A DNA stretch of 64,000 nucleotides. Origin: Hermatobates lingyangjiaoensis. Lineage: Eukaryota; Arthropoda; Insecta; Hemiptera; Hermatobatidae. The number at the start of each line of letters is the position of its first letter. The stretch's first letter is position 1. The notes below the pieces were generated by a model. That model saw only the letters and a list, made by a program, of their open reading frames with translations, did not search any database and was not told the origin of the DNA. This document shows, piece by piece, positions 32,651-44,385 of this stretch. The stretch is taken from NCBI GenBank assembly GCA_026182355.1, contig JAPFBL010000575.1, forward strand, positions 183,226-247,225, given 5' to 3'. A program made the position numbers and the translations under genes.

Positions 32651-32998
32651 ATTTCGTCCTAAGGGACCGTTTCATTTTTGAATTATATTATTTTCCCAAA
32701 ACTCTTATTTCATTTATATCTGTAGATATAAGATTTAAATATTGTCTGTCTGTCCGCTATAGAAATAAAACTGGAGACATTTAGATACAAAGAAACATAT
32801 GTTTTTTGTACAACTTTTTTCGTGGGAACTAACTATAGTATTTACATTTTGATCAGATTCCTTTTTGGCATCTGCCACCTATATTAAGATAATTCTCTCA
32901 AAATAACTTCAAATCACGTCAAATAGGGTTTATAACAATCGTAGAGTTCACCTCATTTGTTCAAAATCTGTACATTTAAATTGACTTTAATATATATA

Positions 32999-33000
<2 letters not shown>
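32650..33000. other. AT-rich stretch, nothing recognised
   Basis: No gene supported. Confidence 0.45.
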
Positions 33001-33047
<47 letters not shown>

Positions 33048-33107
33048 TTCAAAGGCGGTGAAATGTTCACAAATGACAATTAGAAGAAACGATTCTTCGA
33101 ACTGAAT

Positions 33108-33317
33108 AAACTAGAATTTAAAAAAGAACACATTAGAAAGGAAACCACTGAACTCACTACTATATTTCGATGTCCTCGTCTTCAGGAATAGAAGTAAATC
33201 GCTCCAAAGTCGTTATCAGCCTTTGGAGCGATTCACTTCTTTTCCTGAAGACGAGGACATCGAAATATAGTAGTGAGTTCAGTGGTTTCCTTTCTATGTG
33301 TTCTTTTTTAAATTCTA

Positions 33318-33356
<39 letters not shown>
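33108..33356. repeat. PLE foldback with GA-lineage hammerheads
   Basis: Arms of ~100 bp flanked by (AT)n (33000-33043 and 33321-33356). Minus core 33161-33185 and plus core 33245-33269: CTGAAGA, C, GA/TC with loop GGACA, GAAATATA. Stem II has only two pairs, so folding is doubtful. Confidence 0.7.
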
Positions 33357-33357
<1 letters not shown>

Positions 33358-33359
<2 letters not shown>

Positions 33360-33838
33360 AAACTACAGTTTATCGGAACTCGGTCAGGTCTTCAGGTTCA
33401 AATTAAACTCTCATTGTCAACGTTTCGGTCTTTATTTAAAACCTTTTTCATAGGCAGAAGTATAAATTTGGAACAGAAAAACTAAGTATTACATTACAAA
33501 TTATTTTACAAAGAAAAATAGTATGTGGATTTTAACAACAACTGTAGTCTGAATGAACACGTGACACTGAACTGAAATAACCAAGCAAGGTGCTTGGTTA
33601 TGACACCTTGCTTGGTTATTTCAGTTTAGTGTCACGTGTTCATTCAGACTACAGTTGTTGTTAAAATCCATATACTATTTATCTTTGTAAAATAATTTGC
33701 AATGTAATACTTAGTTTTTCTGTTACAAAATTTATACTTCGGCCTATGAAAAAGGTTTTAAATAAAGACCGAAACATTGGCAATGAGAGTTTAATTTGAA
33801 CCTGAAGAACTGACAGTGCCCCGATAAACTATAGTTTT
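33358..33838. repeat. PLE foldback, CTATGAA-core family
   Basis: Arms of ~235 bp, centre near 33597, AT tracts on both sides. The terminal segment matches 3661-3770 and 45965-46580. The hammerhead-like core is CTATGAA, stem II pairs as GGT(C/T)TT/AAA(G)ACC. Confidence 0.8.
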
Positions 33839-33861
33839 GTATATATATATATATATATATA

Positions 33862-34040
33862 CCATGATAAACGAAAAAAGGTCCGGCAGGACAGATAACA
33901 CTTAAAATAAAGTGTGACATATAGACTTAAACATAACAAAGACGCACTTTTCAATATTTCGACCGTAATGGCGGTCGTCCTCAGGAGAAGAAGTGAATTG
34001 ACGGAGGGACGACAGTCAACTAAAAGTAACAAACTAAAAC
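33862..34040 (-). ncRNA. Hammerhead motif, GACCG-CCATTA lineage
   Basis: Minus core 33953-33984: CTGAGGA, C, stem II GACCG/CGGTC (five perfect pairs, loop CCATTA), GAAA, ATAT, T. Another copy is at 57027-57058. Confidence 0.75.
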
Positions 34041-34069
34041 AGTTGATTTTAAGTATATATATATACTTA

Positions 34070-34260
34070 ATGTTGAGGTTAGCCTATATATCCTAAGGTA
34101 CGTCATAACCTAGCGTCAACAGTTAGGCTAGGCTCTTTTTTCGTTAAATACATGCATATTGTTAATACCACTGAGGTTAGTATGATTTATATTAGAAATA
34201 GGTAAAACCGTCATACCTTGTAAGATGATCATGGACTTTTTTTTGTTCATTATAAGGTTT
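34070..34260. repeat. Dispersed element related to the 189-bp insertion
   Basis: Contains ACCACTGAGGTTAGTATG and, 40 bp on, AACCGTCATACCTTGTAAGA. A near-identical copy is at 38130-38310. The two strings match the left end and the GAGGTATGACG tail of the 28780-28968 insertion. Confidence 0.6.
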
Positions 34261-34317
34261 ATTATATATATATATATATATATTATAACAAATTCAATAA
34301 TATATCAACCGTTGGAT

Positions 34318-34755
34318 AGAATAGGTGTATAATGTAATCGGGATTCGGTCAATTTTCCAGGATCAAAATCAAACTCTCAATGCCAACGTTTCGGTTTTAT
34401 TTAAAACCTTTTTCATAGGCCTACAAACAAAGGATGATAAGAAATCATATATAAACATCAACATATAACTAACATCAAAATGGAACATTACAGTTGTGAA
34501 AAAACAAAAATATATATACAAGTAGAAGTAATAGAATTTCTATTACTTCTACTTGTATATATATTTTTGTTTTTTCACAACTGTAATGTTCCATTTTGAT
34601 GTTAGTTATATGTTGATGTTTATATATGATTTCTTATCATCCTTTGTTTGTAGGCCTATGAAAAAGGTTTTAAATAAAACCGAAACGTTGGCATTGAGAG
34701 TTTGATTTTGATCCTGGAAAATTGACCGAATCCCGATTACATTATACACCTATAT
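34318..34755. repeat. PLE foldback matching the 53-kb coding copy
   Basis: Near-perfect palindrome, arms ~205 bp, centre near 34538. The arms are the 3' end of the PLE whose coding remnant is at 53691-54505 (same GTGTATAATGTAATCGGG end and same GGCCTACAAACAAAGGATGA segment). Confidence 0.85.
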
Positions 34756-34767
34756 ATATATTATATA

Positions 34768-35297
34768 TAACTAAAAAATGATTGATCGGGATGCGGTCAG
34801 TTTCTTCCACGTTTTAATTCAAACTCTCATTGCCGACGTTTCGATTTTATTCAAAATCTTTTTCATAGGCCTACAAACAGAGGAAAACAAGAATTTTAAT
34901 ACGTACATTTTTAAAACACAAACAAAAGAAGTACACTATGAAAATTAAATACAATCTTGAGTATTAGGATAACAATGACAGAATAATAAAAAAAAAACTA
35001 CTTATGTACCTACTTATGTAAGTACATTGTAAAAAAACTTTTGTTTTTATAGTTAGACTCCATCTCTTTCTCTTTTTTATTATTCTGTCATTGTTATCCT
35101 AATACTCAAGATTGTATTTAATTTTCATAGTGTACTTCTTTTGTTTGTGTTTTAAAAATGTACGTATTAAAATTCTTGTTTTCCTCTGTTTGTAGGCCTA
35201 TGAAAAAGATTTTGAATAAAATCGAAACGTCGGCATGAGAGTTTGAATTAAAAAGTGGAAGAAACTGACCGCATCCCGATCAATCATTTTTTAGTTG
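34768..35297. repeat. PLE foldback matching the 57-kb coding copy
   Basis: Arms of ~250 bp. The end AACTAAAAAATGATTGATCG and the following 3' UTR are those of the PLE at 57170-58157. Confidence 0.85.
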
Positions 35298-35399
35298 TAT
35301 ATCTGTCACACGGTCGAGAAGTTATTAGTGTTTATATATTATATATATATATAATTTTTATATATATATATACTTTTTCGTTGGAAATACGATCCAAAA

Positions 35400-35615
35400 C
35401 GAACAAATATAGCTCAATATAAACAAAGAAACACAGAGAATCAAAAGAACACACTTACAGTCTCTAATTTTCGGTTTGAACCGTCTTCACGAGAGATAAG
35501 AGAGGTAAACCAGTACCAGTGCGCTTGGTTTCTCTCTCCTGAAGACGGTTCAAACCGAAAATTAGAAACTGTAAGTGTGTTCTTTTGATTTCTCTATATT
35601 TCTTTGTCTATATTG

Positions 35616-35620
<5 letters not shown>
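35400..35620. repeat. PLE foldback with GGTT-lineage hammerheads
   Basis: Plus core 35539-35564: CTGAAGA, C, GGTT/AACC with a two-base loop, GAAA, stem III AATT, A. The minus arm has G for the first core base but a better stem I (TCTC/GAGA). Confidence 0.75.

Positions 35621-35662
<42 letters not shown>
35619..35662. repeat. (AT)n microsatellite
   Basis: 44 bp between two foldbacks. Confidence 0.95.
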
Positions 35663-35667
<5 letters not shown>

Positions 35668-35945
35668 TAATTTTTTTTGAGGTTTGAGGTCCAATGATTA
35701 AAACTAGTCCTTTTGCCGATGTTTCGACATAATCCATAGTCGTAATAACTGTTTTATCAATAAGTTCCTCTTTGTTACCGAACATATTAAAATGTAATAA
35801 ATTACCAAATATTAGTAATAGTAGTGCTAATTGTAAAACAATCATGTTGTAGCCCTGAAGATGACATAAATATATGTCGAAACGTCGGCAAAAGGACTAG
35901 TTTTAATCATTGGACCTCAAACCTAAAAAAAATTACATCATATAA
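35662..35945. repeat. PLE foldback, GACATA lineage
   Basis: Same ends as 21371-21648. Plus core 35855-35886 is complete; the minus arm has lost most of its core. Confidence 0.8.
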
Positions 35946-35980
35946 ATATTGGGTCAAGAAAACAAATCATGATATATATA

Positions 35981-36018
<38 letters not shown>

Positions 36019-36021
<3 letters not shown>

Positions 36022-36650
36022 GAATGGGAGAGGGAATGAGTTTGTGTGAGTGAGTAGTATAGTGGGTGAAGAAAGGTTGACAAAGTTAGGGAGGGAATGA
36101 GAGGAAAGATTGAGAACCAGTCATTCAGTGAGAAATTGAAGGGAGAGGCTGAAGTAGGAAGTAAGAGAGGTAGAGCATGATGTTTAGGAGAAAGAAAGAG
36201 ATAGATTGAGTGGAGGGGGTCAGAGGCTTCCCCCTCCACTATCACGAAGCGTTAGACTTTCAAGTCATATTTTCTTAACTGCTTATATTCAGCTGTAATT
36301 AATATTTATGTTTCAGTGGTTTTTTTTATTTATTTACGACTAAATATTTACAATTAAGAAGTTTAATCATGATATGTTTTTTCCACATTTAGTTTATAAT
36401 TATCACAGGCAGGGAGAAAGAAAGAGATAAACTATAAGACTGAACAGGTAGATAAACACAGAAAGGAAAAGAGGAAGAGAGATAGCGATAAAGAAAGAAA
36501 ACGAGGAGAAGGGGGTAGGGATAGCACGAGTGAGAGATAAAGATAGAAAACCGATCACGTTACCTCTTTCTTTCTTTCTTGTTTTGTATCTACTGCTTTA
36601 TTCTACAGTGTCGAACAAGTATTTAATTACAATGACAATATATATATAGT
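36019..36650. other. GA-rich and AT-rich stretch
   Basis: GA-rich low-complexity sequence at 36025-36230 and 36410-36540. No supported gene. Confidence 0.5.
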
Positions 36651-36655
36651 TTAGC

Positions 36656-36783
36656 AGACACACTTACAAACTCAAATTTTCGGTTGATCCGTCTTCAGGA
36701 GAAAAGAGAGAAATATACTTCACCCATTCTCTCTTTTCTCCTGAAGACGGATCATCCGAAACTTTGAGTTTGTAAGTGTGTCT
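36656..36783. repeat. Short PLE foldback with GG-lineage hammerheads
   Basis: Minus core 36675-36698 and plus core 36741-36763 (CTGAAGA, C, GGA/TCC, GAAAC). The two arms have drifted apart at several sites. Confidence 0.7.
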
Positions 36784-36789
36784 CTTTCT

Positions 36790-37885
36790 CTGTGTGTTGA
36801 TTTTCTTCGTTTGTAAACTGATTTGCGTCCAGTTTGGATCGTATTTTCGAATTTTAAGTGGATATATATATAGTTTAGTAAAGATGACTGTACAACACTC
36901 CATATGTTGTACTTTTAGTCTAAACCAAATGTCTTCAACCGTTAGATCGCAACGTCCTTGAGAGTCGTGAAATGTTTCAAATTGTTTATTTTTAAATAGA
37001 AAATAAAAGACTAAATTAAATAAATAATTTATTTATTATTAATGCGGCACATCAATCTTATTAAAGTTACTATTGATCAAATTTATTTTAATTTTCCCTT
37101 TTCTTATTTAATTTTTAAAGTTAATTTAATCTTAGTTAATTTTATTTTTGTTTTCACTAAAAGTTCGCGAATAAATTTTGACGTCAAAAATGGTTTGCGA
37201 TTTAAAAGAAAGGTTGAAGATCCCTGCTTTAAACAAAGTACACTCTACCCTCGAGTTCTGTACTTCAAGAAACCGTACTTTAAAGTTTTTGTACTTTTTT
37301 TTTCTTTTGAATAACATCAATTATAATTCGAGTATTGGTAATTCACAATGAGGGAAGAGTGACTCCGAGCAGCCTAGACTACTCCAATTTCGTTATCATA
37401 AGTAAACTACACCATTATTATACATAAACATTAGTATTATTATTATTAGTATTAGTATTATTATTATTATTATTCTGGGAGCCCAGCACTATGTGCGTAA
37501 ATGCATTTCACCTCCTTACAAAAAAAAAATTATTATTACGTATTTGTATGTGTTATGTGTTTGATTTTTATCCACCTGTGTTTGATTATTCTGATTTCTC
37601 TGCAAGATGAGGCAGAGAATAGCCTAGCCTACTCCAATTTCGTTATCTAAAGCAAAATATACCTTTATTATGCATAAACATTATTATTATTATTATTATT
37701 ATTAATATTTTACTGTATAAAAAAACATAAACTTACTATATTCATCTGTATTTGATGATTGTAATTTAAGGCAAGGTGAGGCAAAGAATAGCCTAGCTAT
37801 CCTCCCTTCTCATCTGTCTACGCTACTCCAATTACATTCAAATCTTTTCAAATCCGGCCGTTACTATATTCAGCCGGTCTAACCC
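36790..37885. other. AT-rich stretch with diverged tandem segment
   Basis: 37320-37850 contains two or three diverged copies of a segment with AGCCTAGNCTACTCCAATTT and (TTA)n runs. No gene supported. Confidence 0.5.
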
Positions 37886-38079
37886 TTAGAGTACGAATCT
37901 TTAACGAGTACCTGACATCGTACAGGCTCGGGACCGACAGTTTAACGTCCTTCTCCGAGGGACGACGCGCTCAGATTTATTCACCTCCCGCGTGAATAAA
38001 TCGAGGGCCAGGTGTGAGGATCGAACCCCGGTCCTATCAGTTCAGAGGCGAGCACGTAACTACTGAGCTAGCCTGGCCC

Positions 38080-38080
<1 letters not shown>
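37885..38080 (-). mobile_element. tRNA-derived SINE, body and head
   Basis: Same family as 29483-29818; A and B boxes present on the minus strand, TTAGG-like end missing. Confidence 0.8.

Positions 38081-38081
<1 letters not shown>

Positions 38082-38120
<39 letters not shown>
38082..38120. repeat. (AT)n microsatellite
   Basis: ~38 bp directly after the SINE head. Confidence 0.95.
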
Positions 38121-38121
<1 letters not shown>

Positions 38122-38439
38122 CACCTAACTGTGTTGAGGTTAGGCTATACATCCTATGGTACGTCTTAGCCCAGCGTCAACAGTTAGGCTCTTTTTTCGT
38201 TAAATACATGCATATTGTTATTACCACTGAGGTTAGTATGATTTATATTAGAAATAGGTAAAACCGTCATACCTTGTAACATGATCATGGACTTTTTTTT
38301 TGTTCATTATAAAGTTTATTATGTATTATTGATAATGTTTACTTAGATTAAATGTGTAGTGTGCTAAAGTAAGTAATATTGTTATAGCCTAGTCATTCTA
38401 GAAAGTTTTAGTGAGGTTATGTATATGGTATGCTGTCAA

Positions 38440-39120
38440 CCTGTTTTGATTTATTCATGTTCCTTTCGGCCATACCATGATAAAGCAGAATAGGTTGATG
38501 TTCTTTTTAACGTGGAGCCCTTTCGCCACATCACGAAGACCAAGCGTCCTCTCACAAATGATACACGACTAAACAGTCCTCATGAAGTGCCCAAGATGGA
38601 CCTCGCGGAGGCGGGCTTACACGACCTACATCAACGAAAGCTTTGAAGCACATGCCAGTTAGTCTCTAAAAAGGACTGAGGGTTACTTGATGACAGGGTT
38701 TAAGTGTTGGATTAAGTATGCTGTCAACCAGTTAGCCTACCCTACCAACCATTAGACTACCACATACCAGTGTTATCAATTTCCGGACTTTTCTGTCCCG
38801 GATCTGCCTCGGTCTCATCTAGTACGGTAATTCGTGAGTCGATCATCCATAGTGAGCATGAAAAAACATAATTTAACTAAGTAATCTCTTTACGTACTGT
38901 TGTGCACGTTCAAATTACCATTTCCTTACTACTGTTCGATTATAATACCTGTTTTGATCGCTGTGCTCCCTAGCCTTCCGGCTATTTACACCAAAAGATC
39001 AAATAAAGCCGACGATTCAACGTGTTGCCCTTTTTGTCACCTCCAAGTTTTGCCACCCAAAACTTGGAGTGTCCGAGGTGAACCTCGCGGAGGCGGGTAC
39101 CACGATTCTACGTCGCGCAT
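38440..39120 (+). repeat. GC-rich dispersed family, copies 2 and 3
   Basis: Two diverged copies (38440-38640, 38936-39120) of the family beginning CCTGTTTTGAT and ending GCGGAGGCGGG. The second contains a hairpin around CCAAGTTTTGCCACCCAAAACTTGG. Confidence 0.65.
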
Positions 39121-39268
39121 TAGACCAATATAAAACTAACTAATTCACGCAATTATACTAGGGGGCGAGAAAACAATAAAACGACAGTTAAACCCCCGGT
39201 ATTAAGGTGGCTCATTTACCTTACTACCAATAAATTACCTCACTAGTTTTTTTTTTTTTAGCTAAGCG

Positions 39269-39505
39269 TTAGGTTGCGATGGTCCTCTTTTTCCTTCCTA
39301 CCTCGTGGATGACCTCAAGATATGTCTTCAGATATTTCTCTTTAAACGATACCTCGTAAAGCTCACTTATCGCTTTGCCAATTACTATCTCGACCTTTGA
39401 CCTTTCATATGCGTATCGGGGGCACTCCTCAATCACCTGCTGGATCGTCTCAGGACCCCACCCACAGGAACATGTGGGATCCTCCGTTCGCTTGAAGCGG
39501 TGGTC
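39269..39505 (-). pseudogene. Non-LTR retrotransposon C-terminal remnant
   Basis: The minus-strand frame reads DHRFKRTEDPTCSCGWGPET, IQQVIEECPRYAYER and ends KKRTIAT-stop. CxCG...(Q/H)xxxxxCPxY is the same non-LTR C-terminal motif as at 30848-31160, but a different sequence; the usual H is Q here. It is cut on its 5' side by a copy of the GC-rich dispersed family at 39510. Confidence 0.7.
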
Positions 39506-39629
39506 GATTATAATACCTGTTTTGAACGCTGTGCACCCTAGCCTTCCGGCTATAACACCAAAAGATCAAATCAGACCGACGATTTAACGTGTTGCCCTTT
39601 TGTCACCTCCAAGTTTAGCCATCCAAACG

Positions 39630-40080
39630 ATTACAATACCACTGTGATTGGGAAATCAGTGATGTTATTCCTCATGTTAGTTTATTACGGTCTAAATTCA
39701 TTTTTCAAACTGTTTCAGACAACTCCAAATAGGTTTACAACCAAAACCTAATCATATAATTATGAACTCAGACTTAGGAAAATACAAAAGAAAATTACAA
39801 TATGATATATGACCGTGGTGCTCGCCAACCCAATGAAACTGTGACCCGCAGTTTAACAATAATAACATGTCAAATCATTCTAGAATAATGATTCCATGTT
39901 TGTTTTTATAACTTATAAAATGGATACAGCTGCATTAATATAAATATAGTTATTAGATTGAAACAAAACTTGACTAAATTCATTGTCAAAGAGTTTAAAA
40001 TTTGTTTTTATTGTTTAAACCGATACTCTAGCGCGTTAAAAACGTCAGCCCTTTACGGTCTTTTTGTTTGATTGGTGGTT
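39630..40080. other. AT-rich stretch, nothing recognised
   Basis: No gene supported. Confidence 0.45.
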
Positions 40081-40082
40081 CT

Positions 40083-40976
40083 ATATTGGGAGTACTAAAT
40101 TTTGCCTAACTCAAGTGTATTTCGAGTAGGGATCTTTAACGAGTACCTGATATCGTACAGGCTCGGGACCGACGGCTTAACGTCCTCTAATGTGTTCTCT
40201 AGTTAAAGTGCAACTGGTATGGGAATTTTGAGTACGTTATCAGTAATTATCTCCGCATGTTACCAGGGCTTTAGCTTGCCTATTACTCTTGGCCTAGGTA
40301 CCGTTTTGCGGAGTAACTGTCAGAATTCCTGCTTAGCATTGCGTTGCTTGATGTGCCCTCGGGCTCCGCCATGCTTTCAATGAAGGTGGCTAAAGGGTAA
40401 CTTGTCAACAAGACGGCCTGGCTTCACAATCAGTTATGGCACAAATATGCCGAGGAACGCGAAGATCAAAACAGGCTTAACGTCCTCACGTTACCTAGGC
40501 TTTAGCTTGTCTATTACTCGTGGCCCCTAGGTGCTGTTTTGCGGAGTAACTGTCAGAATTCCTGCTTAGCATTGCGTTGCTTGATGTGCCCTCGGGCTCC
40601 GCCATGCTTTCAATGGAGGTGGCTAAAGGGTAACTTGTCAACAAGACAAGCTAACTGGCTTCACAATCAGTTATGGCACAAATATGCCGAGGAACGCGAA
40701 GATCAAAACAGGCTTAACGTCCTCACGTTACCTAGGCTTTAGCTTGTCTATTACTCGTGGCCCCTAGGTGCTGTTTTGCGGAGTAACTGTCAGAATTCCT
40801 GCTTAGCATTGCGTTGCTTGATGTGCCCTCGGGCTCCGCCATGCTTTCAATGGAGGTGGCTAAAGGGTAACTTGTCAACAAGACAAGCTAACTGGCTTCA
40901 CAATCAGTTATGGCACAAATATGCCGAGGAACGCGAAGATCAAAACAGGCTTAACGTCCTCTCTGAGGGACGATAA
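40083..40976. repeat. SINE body split by a 237-bp triplication
   Basis: A SINE body (40083-40192) is interrupted at AACGTCCTC; three units follow at 237-bp spacing (open frames at 40539 and 40776 start at the same unit position), and the SINE resumes with TCTGAGGGACG at 40962. Each unit contains GCTAAAGGGTAACTTGTCAA and GATCAAAACAGGCTTAACGT, pieces of the GC-rich family in minus orientation. The 66-67 residue open frames are not conserved genes. Confidence 0.8.
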
Positions 40977-41094
40977 TATTGAGTTTACTTACAGTAAAAG
41001 TTGAGTGTAGGCCACTCCAATTTTTTTTATAATGCTTTTTTATAATCTCTTTTAAAATAATGATATCATCGTTAACAGTCATGTTGAATACTCT

Positions 41095-41175
41095 AGTTCC
41101 CAGTATCGCCGAAGTTAAACAATATTGGGCTTGGTTGCTAATTGCATTGGTGACACTATTATATGTTGTTGGTGC
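41095..41175 (+). pseudogene. 5S rRNA-derived fragment
   Basis: CGCCGAAGTTAAACAATATT, then GGGCTTGGTTGC, then GCATTGGTGAC matches the internal promoter half of 5S rRNA (A box AAGTTAAGCAAC.., C box GGATGGGTGACC) with substitutions. It is followed directly by a tRNA-SINE. It could be the head of a 5S-derived (SINE3-type) element or a 5S pseudogene. Confidence 0.65.
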
Positions 41176-41198
41176 CCCAGCTGGTCTGCCTAGCTCAT

Positions 41199-41757
41199 GG
41201 TAGGTTAGGTTAGGTTAGGTTGCAGTGGCAGTCTGACAAAAGGTCATACAAAGGCCGAGCATTGGCCCTTTGTGATATCATACAAAGAAGATTACTTCTA
41301 CATTGGGAGCCCTAAATTTTAAATAACTCAAGTGTATTTAGAGCAGGGATCTTTAACGAGTACCTGACATAGTACAGGCTCGGGACTGACAGCTTAACGC
41401 CCTCTCTGAGAGACGACATACTCAGATTTATTCACCTCCCATGTCAATAAAAAAATTCCAGAGTGGGTATTGAACCCCGGACCTGCCAATCCAGAGGCGA
41501 GTACGTTACCACTGAGCTGGCTTACCTAGCTCATGGAGTTATAAATGTTGCATAACTCAAGTGCATTTCGAGTAGGGATCTTTAACGCGTACTTCACATT
41601 GTGCCGGCTCGGGGCTGACAGCTTAACACCCTCTCTGAGAGACGACATACTCAGATTTATTCACCTCCTATGTCAATAAATCAAATGCCAGAGTGGGTAT
41701 TGAACCCCGGACCTACCAAACTAGTGTCGAGTACGTTACCACTGAGCTGCCCCCCCT
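41199..41757 (-). mobile_element. Two tRNA-derived SINE copies in tandem
   Basis: Copy one (41199-41525) has the TTAGG-type end, body and tRNA-like head; copy two (41527-41757) lacks the TTAGG-type end. Both heads show ACCACTGAGCTGCC/GG and GAACCCCGG strings, minus-strand A and B boxes. Confidence 0.8.
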
Positions 41758-41759
41758 AG

Positions 41760-42700
41760 CTCATGGTAAAATGCCTCCATAATTAATAACGTGCTACAAT
41801 TTGATCATTGTATAGAACATAAGGCCAACTACCTATATATATATTGGCGTTTTGTAAAAACAATTAATTTGAAACTCTACCGTGTCTAATTGATAACTAC
41901 TTGATTACTTTAATTATATTTAATGATCGGTTAATACCATATTTCAATGACTCTTCATACTGTTTATTAACTATTATTACACTTATCATTATATGATTGT
42001 CAATTCATTATTGCTAATGGGTTTACTTAAGAGTTCAGTTGAGTGTAGACCACTCCAGAATTTTTTTTCTTTTTTTTTTTGGAATGATAAAATGTTATTG
42101 GAGAAAATAGGGGTAGATGGCAAAGTGGTAATTGATTTGGGGCAGGAATTCTCAGTTGATTTAGTTGGCCTTGTTTAATTACAGCGATTGAAAAGGAAAC
42201 ATTCCGCTCTCTCACTCTCTCTCTCTCTCTCTTTCTATATATATTTGTATATATACAAGTTCCTTCTAAATGAAATTCCAAATAAACTAATTAAATAAAC
42301 CTGAACAAATACAGCAGAAAATGTTTTAAATAATAAGAATAATATTAGTTTCTTTATAATGAGGCATAAATCGCTTATTTCAAGAATCTATTCAATAAAT
42401 TAAACTTCCTTTCATCTTTTACTGCTTCTTTCTGAATCGTTGAATATTCGCGAAGTGGGATGTTACAGTCTAAACTTCTCAGGCTATGTGTGTGTTAGCT
42501 CATAAAGAGTTGGGACTTCTTTGAAAGAAAGTTAAAGACTTTCGTAGTTGAGTCTTTATTGTTACCCTTGAATACTGATCGCTTTTAAATTCTATTCTAT
42601 CGTCTGAAATACTTATTCCGTTTTGTTTTTTTTTTAAAGTAATAGAATAGCTACAAACTTCTTTTCAATGACTGAAATAATTTGTAGTTGAAACAAGTTT
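41760..42700. other. AT-rich stretch with short (CT)n run
   Basis: (CT)n at ~42208-42232. No gene supported. Confidence 0.5.
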
Positions 42701-42704
42701 TTTT

Positions 42705-44385
42705 GTCATTAATGGTATGAGCAAGTCGTTCATACGAGTTTTTTGTTATTAATGGCATAAGCAAGTCGTTCATACCAGTTTTTGTTATTAATGGTATGAG
42801 CAACTCGTTCATAAAAGTTTTTTGTCATTAATGGTATGAGCAAGTCGTTTATACAAGTTTTTTTTTTCATTAATAGTATGAGCAAGTCGTTCATACAAGT
42901 TTTTTGCCATTAATAGTATGAGCAAGTCGTTCATGCAAAATTTTTGTCATTAATAGTATGAGCAAGTCGTTCATACAAGTTTTTTGTTATTAATGGTATG
43001 AGCAAGTCGTTCATACAAGTTTTTTGTCATTAATAGTATGAGCAAGTCGTTCATACAAGTTTTTTGTCATTAATAGTATGAGCAAGTCGTTCATACAAGT
43101 TTTTTGCCATTAATAGTATGAGCAAGTCGTTCATGCAAAATTTTTGTCATTAATAGTATGAGCAAGTCGTTCATGCAAAATTTTTGTCATTAATAGTATG
43201 AGCAAGTCGTTCATACAAGTTTTTTGTTATTAATGGTATGAGCAAGTCGTTCATACAAGTTTTTTGTCATTAATAGTATGAGCAAGTCGTTCATACAAGT
43301 GTTTTGTCATTAATAGTATGAGCAAGTCGTTCATACAAGTTTTTTGTCATTAATAGTATGAGCAAGTCGTTCATGCAAGTTTTTTGTCATTAATAGTATG
43401 AGCAAGTCGTTAATACAAGTTTTTTGTCATTAATAGTATGAGCAAGTCGTTGATACAACTTTTTTGTCATTAATAGTATGAGCAACTCGTTCATACAAGT
43501 TTTTCGTCATTAACAGTATGAGCAAGTCGTTCATACAAGTTTTTTTGCCATTAATAGCATGAGCAAGTCGTTCATGCAAGATTTTTGTCATTAATAGTAT
43601 GAGCAAGTCGTTCATACAAGTTTTTTGCTATTAATGGTATGAGCAAGTCGTTCATACAAGTTTTTTGTCATTAATAGTATGAGCAAGTCGTTCATGCAAG
43701 TTTTTTGTCATTAATAGTATGAGCAAGTCGTTCATACAAGTTTTTGTCATTAATAGTATGAGCAAGTCGTTCATACAAGTTTTTTGTCATTAATAGTATG
43801 AGCAAGTCGTTTATACAAGTTTTTTGTCATTAATAGTATGAGCAAGTCGTTGATACAACTTTTTTGTCATTAATAGTATGAGCAAGTCGTTCATACAAGT
43901 TTTTTGTTATTAATGGTATGAGCAAGTCGTTCATACAAGTTTTTTGTCATTAATAGTATGAGCAAGTCGTTCATACAAGTTTTTTGTCATTAATAGTATG
44001 AGCAAGTCGTTCATACAAGTTTTTTGCCATTAATAGTATGAGCAAGTCGTTCATGCAAAATTTTTGTCATTAATAGTATGAGCAAGTCGTTCATACAAGT
44101 TTTTTGTTATTAATGGTATGAGCAAGTCGTTCATACAAGTTTTTTGTCATTAATAGTATGAGCAAGTCGTTCATACAAGTGTTTTGTCATTAATAGTATG
44201 AGCAAGTCGTTCATACAAGTTTTTTGTCATTAATAGTATGAGCAAGTCGTTTATACAAGTTTTTTGTCATTAATAGTATGAGCAAGTCGTTGATACAAGT
44301 TTTTTGTCATTAATAGTATGAGCAAGTCGTTCATACAAGTTTTTTGTCATTAATAGTATGAGCAAGTCGTTCATAGAAGTTTTTT
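42705..44385. repeat. 40-bp satellite (~42 copies)
   Basis: Unit TCATTAATAGTATGAGCAAG followed by TCGTTCATACAAGTTTTTTG, 40 bp, strictly head to tail. Variant units recur in blocks of several units, a higher-order organisation. No spacers, so not CRISPR-like. Confidence 0.97.

Noticed and set aside
40539..40976. Two near-identical 66-67 residue open frames as a small gene family
   Set aside because: They are the same position of a 237-bp tandem unit with no coding signal or family match.
42705..44385. Regular 40-bp array that might look like CRISPR
   Set aside because: Units are contiguous with no unique spacers, the setting is a eukaryotic genome, and no cas-like gene is present.
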